From contig NW_004440445.1 of NCBI RefSeq assembly GCF_000330505.1, forward strand, positions 476,807 through 540,806: a DNA stretch of 64,000 nucleotides, written 5' to 3'. This DNA is from Entamoeba invadens IP1. Its lineage: Eukaryota; Evosea; Mastigamoebida; Endamoebidae. The translations under genes were made by a program, and so were the position numbers. The stretch's first letter is position 1; each line of letters starts with the position of its first letter. The notes under the pieces were generated by a model. It had not been told where the DNA came from. It saw nothing but the letters and a program-made list of their open reading frames with translations, and made no database searches. Below are positions 30,171 through 40,676 of the stretch, in pieces.

Positions 30171-32183
30171 ATGTCATCAAGCCAATCTCACGCGAATTCC
30201 GTTGAAGACCTTCTTCGTCTTTTTGATTCTTCAGACATTACCATTCCAAAATCCACGCACACTCCAATCCAATCTCAACAAACCGAAATTTGCAGTTCTC
30301 AGACGACACAATCTCAGAAAAAAACTCTTTCCATAGACACTTCCAACATCCCCAAAATCCCAGAAAAGCGGAAGAGGAAATCGAGTAGTACTCAATCAAT
30401 ACCTCAAATGAAAACCTCAACGTCGTCATTTCAATATCACCCGAAGTCGGAACAACTTAGTGAGATTCCCGAATGTGAGATTGTTGATTTTTTAAGTAAA
30501 TTTGATAATTGTTCCACATCACAAAATGTGACTGTTAATACCTTGAAAACGGCATTAGTCCTCCACGTCACAAGAAACGGCATTTATTCATTTTATACAA
30601 GAAAAGACGACACCATTGAACTTGTGAAAATCAAGAAAGACGACTTCCCACACATTTTCCAAAGCCAAAAAGCAGTGATAATTCACAATTTGCAAAATTC
30701 ACTCAAAGTGACGAGGAATGGAGTTGACGAGGTGTTAGAATACTTCTCTCATAACAGATTTGTCTTTGATACGTTTATTGGAGCCGCCGTATTAGACCCG
30801 GGGAGTATCGATGAGTTAACTTTCAATCAAATCTGCGTGAAACACGAGTGTGTCATTGTGGACGACAATACACAAAGTGTGCTCTTAAGAATACGAGACT
30901 TGGCGATGAAGGAATTCTGCGAGATGGAGAGCCACCAGATGACAAAAGTGTTTTTCGAGCAGGAGACGATGATCTCTGGCATATTAATACAACTCAATAT
31001 GCAAACGAAGTTTCGCCTTGATCTGGAGCTCTTGTTCAATCAGCGGAGACTCTTGTTGATGAGAAAGGAAGAACTTGGGGTTGAGAGTCGCAAAGTGTTA
31101 AATAAAACGATTAATCTTGCGTCGGCTGCACAGGTGAAGCGCGAGTTGAATAAATTGGGGTTCCAAACGGACGGAACCAAGTTGAAGGGAACGACGTCGA
31201 AGAACGTGTTGGAACAGATCGACCACCCCTTTGCTAAAATAGTGTTGGAACACAGAAAGGTGGGGAAGATCTTATCTGACATCGACTCATTGAAAGGCTG
31301 TGGAGTGAAAATAGGGGATGAGATGTACATCACCGCGACGTGGAATCAAACGAAGGTTGTAACTGGAAGGATACAATCAATTCACCCCAATTTGCAACAA
31401 ATCAATAAACTGAGTTTTGTGATGCCAAAGGTAGAGTTGAAGGCGAGAGACTTGTTCATCTCGGAGAAGGGGAAAACACTTGCTGCATTGGACTATAACC
31501 AAATTGAGTTGAGGATACTCGCGGACTTCACTGGAGATGAACACTTGGTCGAGTTTTTTAAAAGCGGTGTTGATGTCCATCGAATGATCGCAAGCCACTG
31601 GCTGAAGAAGAAGCCCGAAACAGTCACTGACGAAGAAAGAAGAAGAGCAAAGACGATTGTGTATGGATGCATTTATGGCATAGGGCCGTATTCGTTGGCG
31701 GACGAACTGAAAGTGACTGTTGACGAGTCGAAGAACTTTCTGAAAAGCTTCTTGGAGCAATTTCCAAGCTTCGAGGCGTGGAAAAAAGAGACTATAAAAA
31801 AGGCAAGGGAAGTTGGGTTTGTGTATACATTGAATAATAGGAGAAGAAGAATCTTCAATTTGAATTCGAAAGATGTCAAATTGGTTGCTGAGGCCGAGAG
31901 AATGGCTGTAAACTCCCCGATCCAAGGAAGTGCTGCGGACATTATCAAAATGTGTATGATCAAAGTGTTTCACAAAACGTTTGAGGAATGGAAGGGTGTC
32001 ACCCTTCTTTTAAACATTCATGACGAAATTGTTGTTGAAATTCCAGATGAGATGTTAAAAGAAGTGTGTGTGGGGTTGAAGAACATAATGGAGCACGTTG
32101 TTGAGATGAAGGTGCCGCTGATCGTTTCCGTTGAGACGGGGAAGAAGTGGGGCTCTTTGACGACGTTTGAGTTTGACAAGTGA
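30171..32183 (+). CDS. Family A DNA polymerase (theta/nu-like)
   Basis: 670 codons from the ATG just after the gap; the true start could lie in the gap. A Ser/Gln/Lys-rich disordered N-terminus (to ~95) contains a basic KRKRKSS stretch that could be a nuclear signal. Residues ~115-260 look like an exonuclease-type fold without the proofreading Asp/Glu motifs, as in Pol theta and nu. The polymerase core has motif A (LDYNQIELRILADFTGD), motif B (RRRAKTIVYGCIYGIG) and motif C (NIHDEIVVE) with both catalytic Asp. No helicase domain is in this frame. E. histolytica is known to have a nuclear family A polymerase with lesion bypass; this looks like its ortholog, with a role in bypass or end joining. 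Confidence 0.88.
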   Translation: MSSSQSHANSVEDLLRLFDSSDITIPKSTHTPIQSQQTEICSSQTTQSQKKTLSIDTSNIPKIPEKRKRKSSSTQSIPQMKTSTSSFQYHPKSEQLSEIPECEIVDFLSKFDNCSTSQNVTVNTLKTALVLHVTRNGIYSFYTRKDDTIELVKIKKDDFPHIFQSQKAVIIHNLQNSLKVTRNGVDEVLEYFSHNRFVFDTFIGAAVLDPGSIDELTFNQICVKHECVIVDDNTQSVLLRIRDLAMKEFCEMESHQMTKVFFEQETMISGILIQLNMQTKFRLDLELLFNQRRLLLMRKEELGVESRKVLNKTINLASAAQVKRELNKLGFQTDGTKLKGTTSKNVLEQIDHPFAKIVLEHRKVGKILSDIDSLKGCGVKIGDEMYITATWNQTKVVTGRIQSIHPNLQQINKLSFVMPKVELKARDLFISEKGKTLAALDYNQIELRILADFTGDEHLVEFFKSGVDVHRMIASHWLKKKPETVTDEERRRAKTIVYGCIYGIGPYSLADELKVTVDESKNFLKSFLEQFPSFEAWKKETIKKAREVGFVYTLNNRRRRIFNLNSKDVKLVAEAERMAVNSPIQGSAADIIKMCMIKVFHKTFEEWKGVTLLLNIHDEIVVEIPDEMLKEVCVGLKNIMEHVVEMKVPLIVSVETGKKWGSLTTFEFDK

Positions 32184-32293
32184 GTGTTTTTTTTGTTAAT
32201 TTGTGTTGTTGGGAATATGCACGTTAATTTTTATATGATAATAAAAACAAACTAAAAAGTGAGCGAAAAAGAGAAAAACGAAGTAAGCAAAAG

Positions 32294-34165
32294 ATGCTAA
32301 ATCCGACGAAACAACACGGAGATGTAGTTATGAGCGACCAATACTTCCAAATGCCAGACTTTATCGGACAACAACCTCCGACACATAGCGATAACAAACC
32401 GTGGCACTTTGACACCGAATTTCGGCAAACGAATTGGGTGAATTTGATTCAATTTTTGGAAACACTACGATTTGACGAATACTGCGCCGAGCGGTCAAAA
32501 CAAGAGAATTATAAAACGAACATTCGCACATTGTCTGTGATCAAAGAACAGTTACCAACGAATAAAGAGTATGCTTTGATGGCAGAAATGTTGGCGAGGA
32601 GAGTGCTGCCAAATTATAAAGTAAAGGAGAGTCGGCTTGAAGAATCGTTGACAAAAATGTTCTCAATACTGGGGATTGCGTTTAACTCGAAATATCTGAT
32701 GCACACGTCTGCTCCACATTGTTGGTCTTTTATGTTGAGTGGTTTGGTGTATTTAAAGGAGCTCGGAGATAGCATTGAGACGAACGAGGATGGGATGTTC
32801 GAGTCGACACCAGACGAACAGATCGAAAACGAACTAAATTCTTGCGTTATAAGTTCCGTCGTTCTGCATAAGGACAATCTCCAAAAGTCTCAAAAACTTG
32901 AGGAGATGATTTCTGGAAAGAAAAAGGAGATTGAGAAGAGAGATGTTGAAGTTAACAAACAGCTGGAGATGGTCAGTTTAAAACTCTCACAACTTCAACA
33001 TGTCGAGGGACAAGTCGATTATCTGAAGGAGCAGAAGAAAATGTTAGACCAGAGTTTGAAAGAAGTTTCAGGTGAGCTTACATTGATCCAAGTAAATTGT
33101 CAAGAAAAAAAGGAGGAGCTTGGAAAACGTGGGTTGGAACTCAAAACACAGCAAACCACTTTAAAAGACAAAACCGAACAATGTGAGAAGTTGAGATTGA
33201 CAATTGGCGAAACGGCGCGTTTAGAAACAGTAGAAGAAGAGCTTTATCGGAGGACAGTTTGTTTTTCTATTTAATTATTGTTTTATATCTAATATAGTTA
33301 TATTGTATTTATTATAACTATATTATATACAATATAAATATATTATATATATAATTTAAATATAATAGATATAATTTAAATATAATAGATCCAATTTAAA
33401 TATAATAGATCCAATTTAATTAACATGTAGGAAGATTGGAAAGAAGCTGTTAAGAAAACGACTGAATTGTCGTTGCAGTTAAAGGAGACCAAAGAAGCTT
33501 TATCGCAAGAAATTAAAGAAGTCAAGAACTTAGTGAATGGCCTAGAGAAGGAACTATCCCCTGAATTGAGGAAGCGATTGATCTTGTTTGATTGTGAAGA
33601 TCCGAATACATGTTCTGATGGATTAAAGAAATATCAAGAGATAGGGAAGATCATTAAAGAAGAGTTTGAGGAGAAGGAGAATGCTCAGATGAAGTTGATT
33701 GACGAGCTTGACAAACAACTTCAAGAGGTGGAAACAAAGACAAAAGCTGTTCAGAGAGATATAGAGAAGAATACGAATGAGTGGAATGAATATATTAAAA
33801 GGAAGGAGAAAGCGGATAATGACATATTGAGAACAAACGCAAGTGTTGGAGCTTTGGATAGAGCTGGGTTACAAGCAAAGGTTTCTGAATTGAACAAGAA
33901 AGATATGTTTTTCAAAGAACTGATGACAAGTGAACTGGAATGGCGAACTAAAGCAGAGAAGTGTTCACAACGGCTTGAATTTTTTAAACAATTCACCCAC
34001 GAAAAGAATATCGAAATCATGGCAAAGTTCGAACAATTCTTGAACGAATACCAAAAACAACTGACTGACTTCGACTTGTTGATGCAAAACGCTAAAAGAA
34101 TCACTAGAGACTCGTTCGAACAAATTGGCGTCCACCTCTCGACTTATCTCCCTAAAACAAATTGA
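32294..34165 (+). CDS. NDC80: NDC80/HEC1 outer kinetochore protein, two exons
   Basis: Exon 1 32294-33256, intron 33257-33430 (174 nt, GTTTGT...TAG, phase 0), exon 2 33431-34165; joined length 565 codons. Residues ~40-155 are the calponin-homology head of Ndc80: a region around LPTNKEYALMAEML, then IAFNSKYLMHTSAPHCWSFM and LSGLVYLKEL, matching the family's SAVGSPHTWP/AALVWLI block. The rest is long heptad coiled coil. The protein is the microtubule-binding arm of the kinetochore NDC80 complex. The joined coiled coil (RRT|EDWKEA) is continuous. The intron carries a 20-bp tandem repeat. An in-frame stop ends the unspliced reading just inside the intron. Confidence 0.85.
33351..33420. repeat. 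20-bp tandem repeat inside the NDC80 intron
   Basis: Three and a half copies of a unit reading [AT/CC]AATTTAAATATAATAGAT start at 33351, 33371, 33391 and 33411. The first two begin AT and the later ones CC. The array ends ten bases before the 3' splice site. Confidence 0.8.
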
Positions 34166-34319
34166 ATGGATCGTTGAGTTATTTCTATAGTATCAGGTAT
34201 TATAATTAATAGTATATAATACATATATTATAATTAATAGTATATAATACTATTAATTATAATAGGTATGATACGATACTAGAAAGATACTAAAGAAATA
34301 GAACTTGAAAGTAATATAA
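34166..34319. repeat. Palindromic AT-rich 3' intergenic region
   Basis: Between the convergent NDC80 and Rab7 genes. TATTATAATTAATAGTATATA recurs directly (near 34199 and 34231), and the second copy continues into its inverse (ACTATTAATTATAATA), giving a near-perfect palindrome centred near 34246. It may fold in both transcripts' 3' ends and serve shared termination or polyadenylation. Confidence 0.55.
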
Positions 34320-35174
34320 TTAGCAGCATCCATTTTTTGAGGGTTCTTGAGGCTTTTCTTGGGGAGTGGTAGACTCAAGAGAAATAGTTGCAATTGGAGG
34401 TTGAGAGGAAGTATCCTTTTTAATTGCTTTCATGACACGATTTGCTACATTGATGAAAGCTTCTTCGACATGCATGCCTGTCTTTGCACTTGTTTCATAA
34501 TAAGGGATATCATTGTTTCGAGAAGACCAATCTTTCAGCTGTTGTGCTGTAACGACACGAGTGTTTGCATCTTCGTCAACTTTGTTGGCTAATACGACAA
34601 ATGGAAATTCAGATGGGTTGGATGGACACGCACCTTTGATGAATTCGGCTTTCCAGGTGTCTAAACTCTCAAACGACTTTTCGTTGGTCACGTCGCACAC
34701 AAGAAAACAACACTCACTCCCTCGGTAAAATGCTTGCCCAAAACTCATGAACTTTTCATGGCCAGCAGTATCCCCTGTCTTATTAGTTCATTTTAATTAA
34801 ATATATTAATAAGAACAAACACACTTGCAAAGCTACTTGGTCGCCATTAACGTCAAGCTATTGTTTAGCACACATACTAATATTTGATAATATTTACTAA
34901 TATATATTAATTTATATTGAATTGATTTCATAAAGCAACAAACCTCTTAACATCAGTTTTTGTTATTTAAAATGTTATTAAAACATTGTTCATCAGCCAG
35001 TTTTATTATCTCAAATAAAAACAAACCACGTGTCAAAAAATCTGCACCTATTGTCGCTTTGTATTCAGAGACAAAGGCTTTATTTATGAACTGATTCATC
35101 AAACATGACTTCCCAACACCAGAATCACCAATTAATATCATTTTTATTAAAGGGCGCTTGTTCTTCGAGCTCAT
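34320..35174 (-). CDS. Rab7-type GTPase with a 2-nt microexon
   Basis: Proposed exons are 35174-35027, 34944-34945 (2 nt), 34857-34821 and 34774-34320. Introns are 81, 86 and 46 nt, each beginning GTTTGT and ending AAG, TAG and CAG. The joined frame is 213 codons. G1 is GDSGVGKSC, switch [14 protein letters not shown]3 [11 protein letters not shown]4 NKVD, G5 ETSAKTG, and the end NGCC is a double-Cys prenylation signal. The switch/IGADFLT and FYRG[AS][DE]CC features are Rab7-like, so late endosome/phagosome maturation is the expected role. Gln of the DTAGQ motif is His here. Without the two bases AG the frame hits a stop; with them the expected Glu of the Rab7 TK-E-L motif appears. Confidence 0.8.
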
Positions 35175-35957
35175 CACTTTGAAATTATAGTTTTGGAATA
35201 GAATTCGTTTTTTTAAACACAATTAATAAAAACTCGATACAAAAAAGTTAACAAATGCTATAATCGGTTTATTTTTTTTATTATGGTAATATATAATTTA
35301 TTATTTATAGATTTTAACTATTTTTTTCTTTTTACAAAATTATAATTTTAAAAGTGAATTAAAACTCATTTTTGAGCAATAATAATAACAAAAATTATTT
35401 ATCTCAAATAATTCGGTTTTTCAAAAAAGATCGATAATAATAATTTTTTTAATGTTATTATTTTGAGTTCGTAATAAAATATTTAATTGTAATATTTATA
35501 TAAATTTTAGTTATGTTATTATTTATTATCGATATTATAATTTAGTAATTTAAAAATTCTAAGTAATATTTTCTTTAGAAAAAAATGAGAAACTATTGAA
35601 TTAATAATCATAATAACAATTTATTGATATGAAATACTTTTTTATTTTTTCAAAAAAACGAAAAAGCATAAAAAACTGAACTTTATTTTCTAAATACAAA
35701 AAATCGTTTATTATTTGTTAATTATATTTATATAGTAAAATTATTATTATTTTTATTATTAAAAAAGTGATTGTTTTTTGATTTTTATGAAATTGCATTT
35801 TTCATTTACAATTATTTATTAAAAATATATTATTTTGAAACTATTATTTAATAAATAAAATACCAAATTATAATAATGATAAACAAAACAATACAAATTT
35901 ACAATAATAATTAACATAATAAGATTCAATTTCAAGATTTCCCAAAAAGTGACATTC
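35175..35957. other. AT-rich divergent intergenic region
   Basis: About 780 bp between divergent Rab7 and the 35958 gene, nearly all A/T. No supported gene or structured element. Confidence 0.5.
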
Positions 35958-36245
35958 ATGGACGACAAAAAGCAAGCTTTAATGTTAGAGGAAATTTCTT
36001 TTCGACAACGTTTCATGGATCTCCATGAGAAGTTGGGGGTTGATCTATTAATAGCTATAACGGAACAAGTTTCACAACTTCCCGCAGATCGGCAAAAATT
36101 AGTTTTTGGGATCATTATGAGTTATAACAGAGAATTCCAAGACGATTTGTCTTCGTTAAAAAACTTTTCACTTTCCCTAGCAACTTTGCCTGTGGAGGTG
36201 GTGTATCGCATTTGGAGGTTTTTAGAAAGTCCAAAGTCTCGTTAA
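35958..36245 (+). CDS. Small protein of unknown function
   Basis: 95 codons from the ATG at 35958 (three codons upstream begin with GTG and are not used). It is helical and charged, with no signal or TM. The C-terminus LPVEVVYRIWRFLES resembles the first half of an F-box (LPxEvixxIxxFL) but stops before the motif is complete. Codon composition is coding-like compared with the flanks. Function unknown; an F-box remnant or a short Skp1-binding protein is speculative. Confidence 0.5.
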   Translation: MDDKKQALMLEEISFRQRFMDLHEKLGVDLLIAITEQVSQLPADRQKLVFGIIMSYNREFQDDLSSLKNFSLSLATLPVEVVYRIWRFLESPKSR

Positions 36246-36353
36246 TTTTATTATATTATTTACTACCACTTTTTATTATTGAATTATAATAATATTATCA
36301 CCCATTTTACAATAAAAATATACTAGAATTGAGTAATATAAGAAACCATAAAA

Positions 36354-36728
36354 TTAAATTGCATGTGATTTAGCAAATTCGATCAAGTTTTCTGATGTTC
36401 TCTGCTTGTCGAAACGAGCTACAAACGTCCCACTTTTATAAAAGTTCACTGTTGGGTATCCGGTGATTTTATAAAAGCCACAAATGTCTCTATACTGGGA
36501 GCAGTCCAACTCCGCAACTACGTATTCTACTTCTGTAGTTTTGACTGAAAATTCCTTATAAGCAGGGGCAAAGTTTCTGCAATGTGGACAATATGGTGAA
36601 AAGAATTTGACAATGACGAATTTATTGTCTTTTAAAAATGATTCATGATTCTCTTTAGTCAACGAAACAAGACCGCGTTTATCTCCTAAAGTAATAGTAA
36701 TTAGTACCAAAACTATTAAAGCTCTCAT
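36354..36728 (-). CDS. Single-domain thioredoxin-fold ER protein (PDI-like)
   Basis: 124 codons from the ATG at 36728, which gives the cleanest signal peptide (MRALIVLVLITITLG). Other in-frame ATGs lie upstream at 36746, 36770 and 36779. One thioredoxin domain has the active site SPYCPHCRNF at residues ~40 and the cis-Pro loop GYPTVNFY at ~90. CPHC plus a signal peptide point to oxidoreductase activity in the secretory pathway. There is no KDEL-type tail (it ends AKSHAI), so retention is uncertain. Confidence 0.8.
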   Translation of the reverse strand: MRALIVLVLITITLGDKRGLVSLTKENHESFLKDNKFVIVKFFSPYCPHCRNFAPAYKEFSVKTTEVEYVVAELDCSQYRDICGFYKITGYPTVNFYKSGTFVARFDKQRTSENLIEFAKSHAI

Positions 36729-37055
36729 TTGCTTTTGAAAGTTCATACTTGAATAAATAATATTTATCATTTTCGTCATTTTTCGGGAATTTTCCCAATT
36801 TGTTACCCTAATCCAATTATTAGTTTTGTTATTATTTACTTGATTTCTGTATTGTTCAAAAGTAATTAAATATAATAGTAAAATAAATTATCTTTTACTA
36901 AATTATAATATGAACTATATTTTATTATTAAAACAATCGTATGACATCAGAGATTAAAACTATACTTTACTGATAAAATAAGCTATACTATATTAATAAT
37001 AAAATCCCACTGACATTTTGATAGAACCCTAAGATTGAATTACAAAAAAGACTTG

Positions 37056-37724
37056 ATGTCTGAAGCCGTTGCGCCCATCCAAGCCGCCGCACCAGTTGAA
37101 ATTCCAGTTGCAGCACCAGTTGAAGCCGCGCCCGTCGCAAAAGGCTTTTCCCCCCGTTTATTCAACAAGTGGAATTATGACGAAGTTCACGTTCCCGATA
37201 TGTCATTGGTTGACTTAATGGCGATCAACACGAAGTCAAAGTACAAAGTCTTTTTGCCCCACACTGCTGGCAGATATGCTGTTAGACCATTCAGAAAAGT
37301 CCAATGCCCAATTGTTGAGAGACTTGTCTGCTGCTTGATGCAACATGGAAGAAACTCCGGAAAGAAGTTATTGGCTATGAGAGTCGTTGAAGAGGCATTC
37401 GATATCATCCACTTGCTCACTGAACAGAACCCAATCCAAGTCTTGGTTGAGGCCATTTGCAACGCTTCCCCATGCGAAGATTCGACTCGTGTCGGTACCG
37501 GTGGAAACGCTAAGAGACAAGCCGTCGATGTCTCCCCAATGAGAAGAGTCAACCAAGCCCTCTATTTGATGACTATGGGCTGCAGAACTGCTGCTTTCAG
37601 AAACTCTAAGACACTCGCTGAATGTTTGGCTGATGAGTTGGTCAATGCTTCCAAGAAAAACACCGCCTCGTTCGCTATGAAGAAGAAAGAAGATATGGAG
37701 CGTGTCGCTAAGTCGAACAGATGA
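37056..37724 (+). CDS. RPS5: Small ribosomal subunit protein uS7 (RPS5)
   Basis: 222 codons from the ATG at 37056. Residues ~30-222 align along the whole of eukaryotic RPS5: [18 protein letters not shown], then the [14 protein letters not shown] block, [35 protein letters not shown] and the C-terminal [14 protein letters not shown]. The first 35 residues are an Ala/Pro/Val-rich extension with an imperfect A-P-V repeat. It binds the head of the 40S subunit near the mRNA exit. Codon use is markedly richer in C-ending codons than in neighbours, as expected for high expression. Confidence 0.97.
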   Translation: MSEAVAPIQAAAPVEIPVAAPVEAAPVAKGFSPRLFNKWNYDEVHVPDMSLVDLMAINTKSKYKVFLPHTAGRYAVRPFRKVQCPIVERLVCCLMQHGRNSGKKLLAMRVVEEAFDIIHLLTEQNPIQVLVEAICNASPCEDSTRVGTGGNAKRQAVDVSPMRRVNQALYLMTMGCRTAAFRNSKTLAECLADELVNASKKNTASFAMKKKEDMERVAKSNR

Positions 37725-37847
37725 GTTAATTGGTTGTCGTGTGGTATAGTTTAGTTATTAATTTCATTTCTAATTCAAACCAATAACATTTTTTTTCAAA
37801 AATGTTATTAGATTTTAAAGGAAAGTGGAGAATTAGTTTAGTAAGTC

Positions 37848-39657
37848 ATGAGGAAGCACCGAGAAGAGGACGTCAAGAGGTTGAAGGCGGAGATGGTCTT
37901 TAAAAGTCCGACTGATGTAATTTTTAAAGTGATAAAGCATGTGTATACCATAAGTCAAGCTCAGCAAGTGTGTATTACAACAGACAAAGAAATGACGTCT
38001 TTGAAGTTTTTCTTTGAAGGAGTGATTTTGGAGGAGTCCACCCTGCAAACTTCAATTTTTGAAGAAGGAGGAATACTCGAAGTGATGACATCAATCAGCA
38101 GAGTCAAATTATATGTGAAGACTTCAAAGAACCTCTTTGAAGTGGTTTATATAGTTTGTTTTTAATTATTTTACTATAAATTGTAATGAATAGAATGGGA
38201 AATGGATATTTGGAGAATTGTCAAATTACTCGATCAATGGTCTTCTAATCTCAGTTGATCACCTTTTTGAAAATATGAAAGAAAGAGATGGAAATTTACA
38301 CGACATTGTAAAAACACTAATTGGGTTTCACTTGTATCACTGTTTAACTTCCATCACACTCCAAACTGAAATGGAAAGTCTCCTCACTCTTTTGAAGTCA
38401 TCGTCAACAAAAGAGTCTTTCGATCGTGTATTTCATGTCAATACAAAGACTTTTTCTTCGATCGACAAATATTCTGGTTGTGATATATTCGGGTTATACA
38501 GTCCAGACTGTATAATTAAAGAGTCGCAAGACCAAATTCTATTTTTAGAAAATGACGTGGCATTTTGGAGTGAAGAGTTGTTCGAAGTTGTGAATAAAGC
38601 GCTTTGTCGGTTGTATAAAGTGCAGATGACAAAACAAATTTTCCCACCCTTTTTACTTCTTGTAAAAACACCCGAAAAATACTCTGAAAATGAGCCGATA
38701 TGGAATCAAAAAGATTTCATCGTGTGGGTTAAAAAGGTTCTTGAATATTCACTTTTCCCAGAGAAAGTGATAAATTGTGGGTCTTTAGTTCCAGATATAG
38801 TTCATTATACTATACCTAACTACAATTTCAAATCAAGTCCCCCATCACCAAAGAAAAGGCGGGTCTTTGCCATTTCCGACGTTTTGTTAGGAAAACCGCA
38901 CGTCATTGACGGGAAAAAGCCTAATAAAAAATATGACATGAAGTCCAAATATTCAACATTAAAAAAGAAAAGTGAAGAAGAGAGTGTTGTATCACATCTC
39001 ACGTTTTTACCTTACTCAAAAGATTTTGTACATAATAATGAATTGATCAGAAATTTTGTTATTCCCAAAAATGTTATTCAAAAGGGGGACTTAAAGCAAT
39101 TGTATGTTGTGGGCCAATTCGACAATAAGTTTATCATCTGTTTCAACACCACATCTAAAGTGCTCTACGCCTTCGATCAACATGCAATCCATGAGCGGAT
39201 CTTGTATGAGAATAACAGTGATGCTGTCGACTTGAACAAGGAAACTGTATTCCACTCCGTTCAATCAAAAAGTGTATTGTATCTTTCTCTCTCGCAAACT
39301 TCAGTCCTTGAAAAGTATCGTAAAGAGTTCAATGAGATTGGATTGGTATATGACATTGACGATACAGTGGTAAGGTTCTCTGCACTTCCCTCTTTATTTG
39401 GACGGAGTTTGACTCTGAAAGAATTGCTTGACATGTTAAACCAAATAGCTTCAGAAAAGTACTTTTCAAGGCTTTTGCAGTTACGAGTGATTAAACATAT
39501 TGTCGCTTCATACTCGTGTCGCCGCGCAATAATGTTCAACGACAGTCTAACTCGGACTCAATGTGTCGAATTAATAGATCAACTCAGTACTTGTCAAAAC
39601 CCATTCATATGTGCTCATGGTAGAAACAGTGTGTATCCCGTCTTTGCATTCAATTAA
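37848..39657 (+). CDS. MutL homolog, MLH3-like, with degenerate ATPase half; two exons
   Basis: Exon 1 37848-38153, intron 38154-38193 (40 nt, GTTTGT...TAG, phase 0), exon 2 38194-39657; 589 codons. The C-terminal ~175 residues are a MutL endonuclease domain: DQHAIHERILYE (~430), then SCRRAIMFND and CQNPFICAHGRNSV, the three metal-binding motifs of MLH3/PMS proteins (CAHGRP here CAHGRN). The N-terminal part aligns in outline with MutL (KSPTDVIFKVIKHV; EGGILEVMTSISRV where GFRGEALASIS stands), but lacks the catalytic Glu and the Asn of ExxxNxxDA, and also the GFRGEAL motif. Other MutL proteins use ATP at this site. It probably works as a heterodimer partner for MLH1 in mismatch repair or recombination. 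Confidence 0.8.
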
Positions 39658-39662
39658 TTTCT

Positions 39663-39771
39663 TTTAATAATAATTTAATAATAATTTAATAATAATTTAA
39701 TAATAATTTAATAATAATTTAATAATAATTTAATAATAATTTAATAATAATTTAATAATAATTTAATAATA
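39663..39771. repeat. 11-bp tandem repeat, about 10 copies
   Basis: Unit TTTAATAATAA repeated without visible interruption from 39663 to 39771, directly after the MLH3 stop and before the PIG-P gene. It is a minisatellite-like array likely to vary in copy number. Confidence 0.9.
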
Positions 39772-39857
39772 GATATTATTATATTATAATACAATTCATA
39801 TGTATTAGTATTAATAGTAAAACAAAAATATAAAATATAATACATTATTTGTTAATA

Positions 39858-40391
39858 ATGAATAGAAAGAAAAGAACTATAAATGGAGAAATGAGCGAGT
39901 ATGCTTCAATAGCCGAGTTGAAGTTGTCGAAAACTCCTACTGAATTAAACGATGGGTTAGATCCAGAAGTTGAGAACCAATATTACCAAGGCAAGTCTAT
40001 GACCTCTGATGGGACATATGTTGGGACGTATGCTATATTTATTTTTGTAGCACTCTTGACGGGTTCTATAGTCTTTTATGTTTGGCAAGTCTTTCCTCGT
40101 GTTCTTGCGAAGTACGTAGGCCTCGACACCTTTTTCAATTTTCTTCCGGACCAATACTGGGCTTTAGCTGTCTCTTCGATCTTTGTGAGTGGATTTTGGT
40201 GTATAGTGTTTTGTCAATTGGGGGTGATGAAGTTCTTTGAAGTCGGCGCAACAGACTACAGAATGTACACAGACTCAAAACGGACTGAAATCACAGACAA
40301 CAGTAAACTGAATTACACTGTCGAAGAGAACGCCATCCCTCCTATCGAAGACTGTGAGATCAACAGACTCGCCGAAATGGTTTACTCGTGA
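39858..40391 (+). CDS. GPI-GlcNAc transferase subunit PIG-P
   Basis: 177 codons from the ATG at 39858. Two TM helices (~55-78, YVGTYAIFIFVALLTGSIVF, and ~98-118) flank the PIG-P hallmark PDQYWALAV. The C-terminal motif IPPIEDCEINRLAEMVY matches the family's IP.I.D.PI..VN. PIG-P/Gpi19 is part of the ER complex that adds GlcNAc to phosphatidylinositol, the first step of GPI anchor synthesis. Length is near the usual 130-160, with a longer N-terminus. GPI anchors are essential for Entamoeba surface lectins and proteophosphoglycans. Confidence 0.88.
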   Translation: MNRKKRTINGEMSEYASIAELKLSKTPTELNDGLDPEVENQYYQGKSMTSDGTYVGTYAIFIFVALLTGSIVFYVWQVFPRVLAKYVGLDTFFNFLPDQYWALAVSSIFVSGFWCIVFCQLGVMKFFEVGATDYRMYTDSKRTEITDNSKLNYTVEENAIPPIEDCEINRLAEMVYS

Positions 40392-40676
40392 CTTATGGAA
40401 TGTGATTGATTTTGTTATATATAACATTTTTTGTAGTTTTATTAATTAAATAACAATATTAATTTATAATAATTTATTATTTTAATAATGAATTAACAAC
40501 TTTAATTAATAATAATAAATTCTAGTAATAATAATTATAATTAATAAGTAAATTAGTAACTCGTATAAATCATAAATCCACAAATATAGTTATAATAATA
40601 GTAAAAAGAACTATAAAGAGTTAAACAAAGCGGATAGGGTTTTGAAGAAGAACTTGAACGGGAATAGTTGTGGGAT

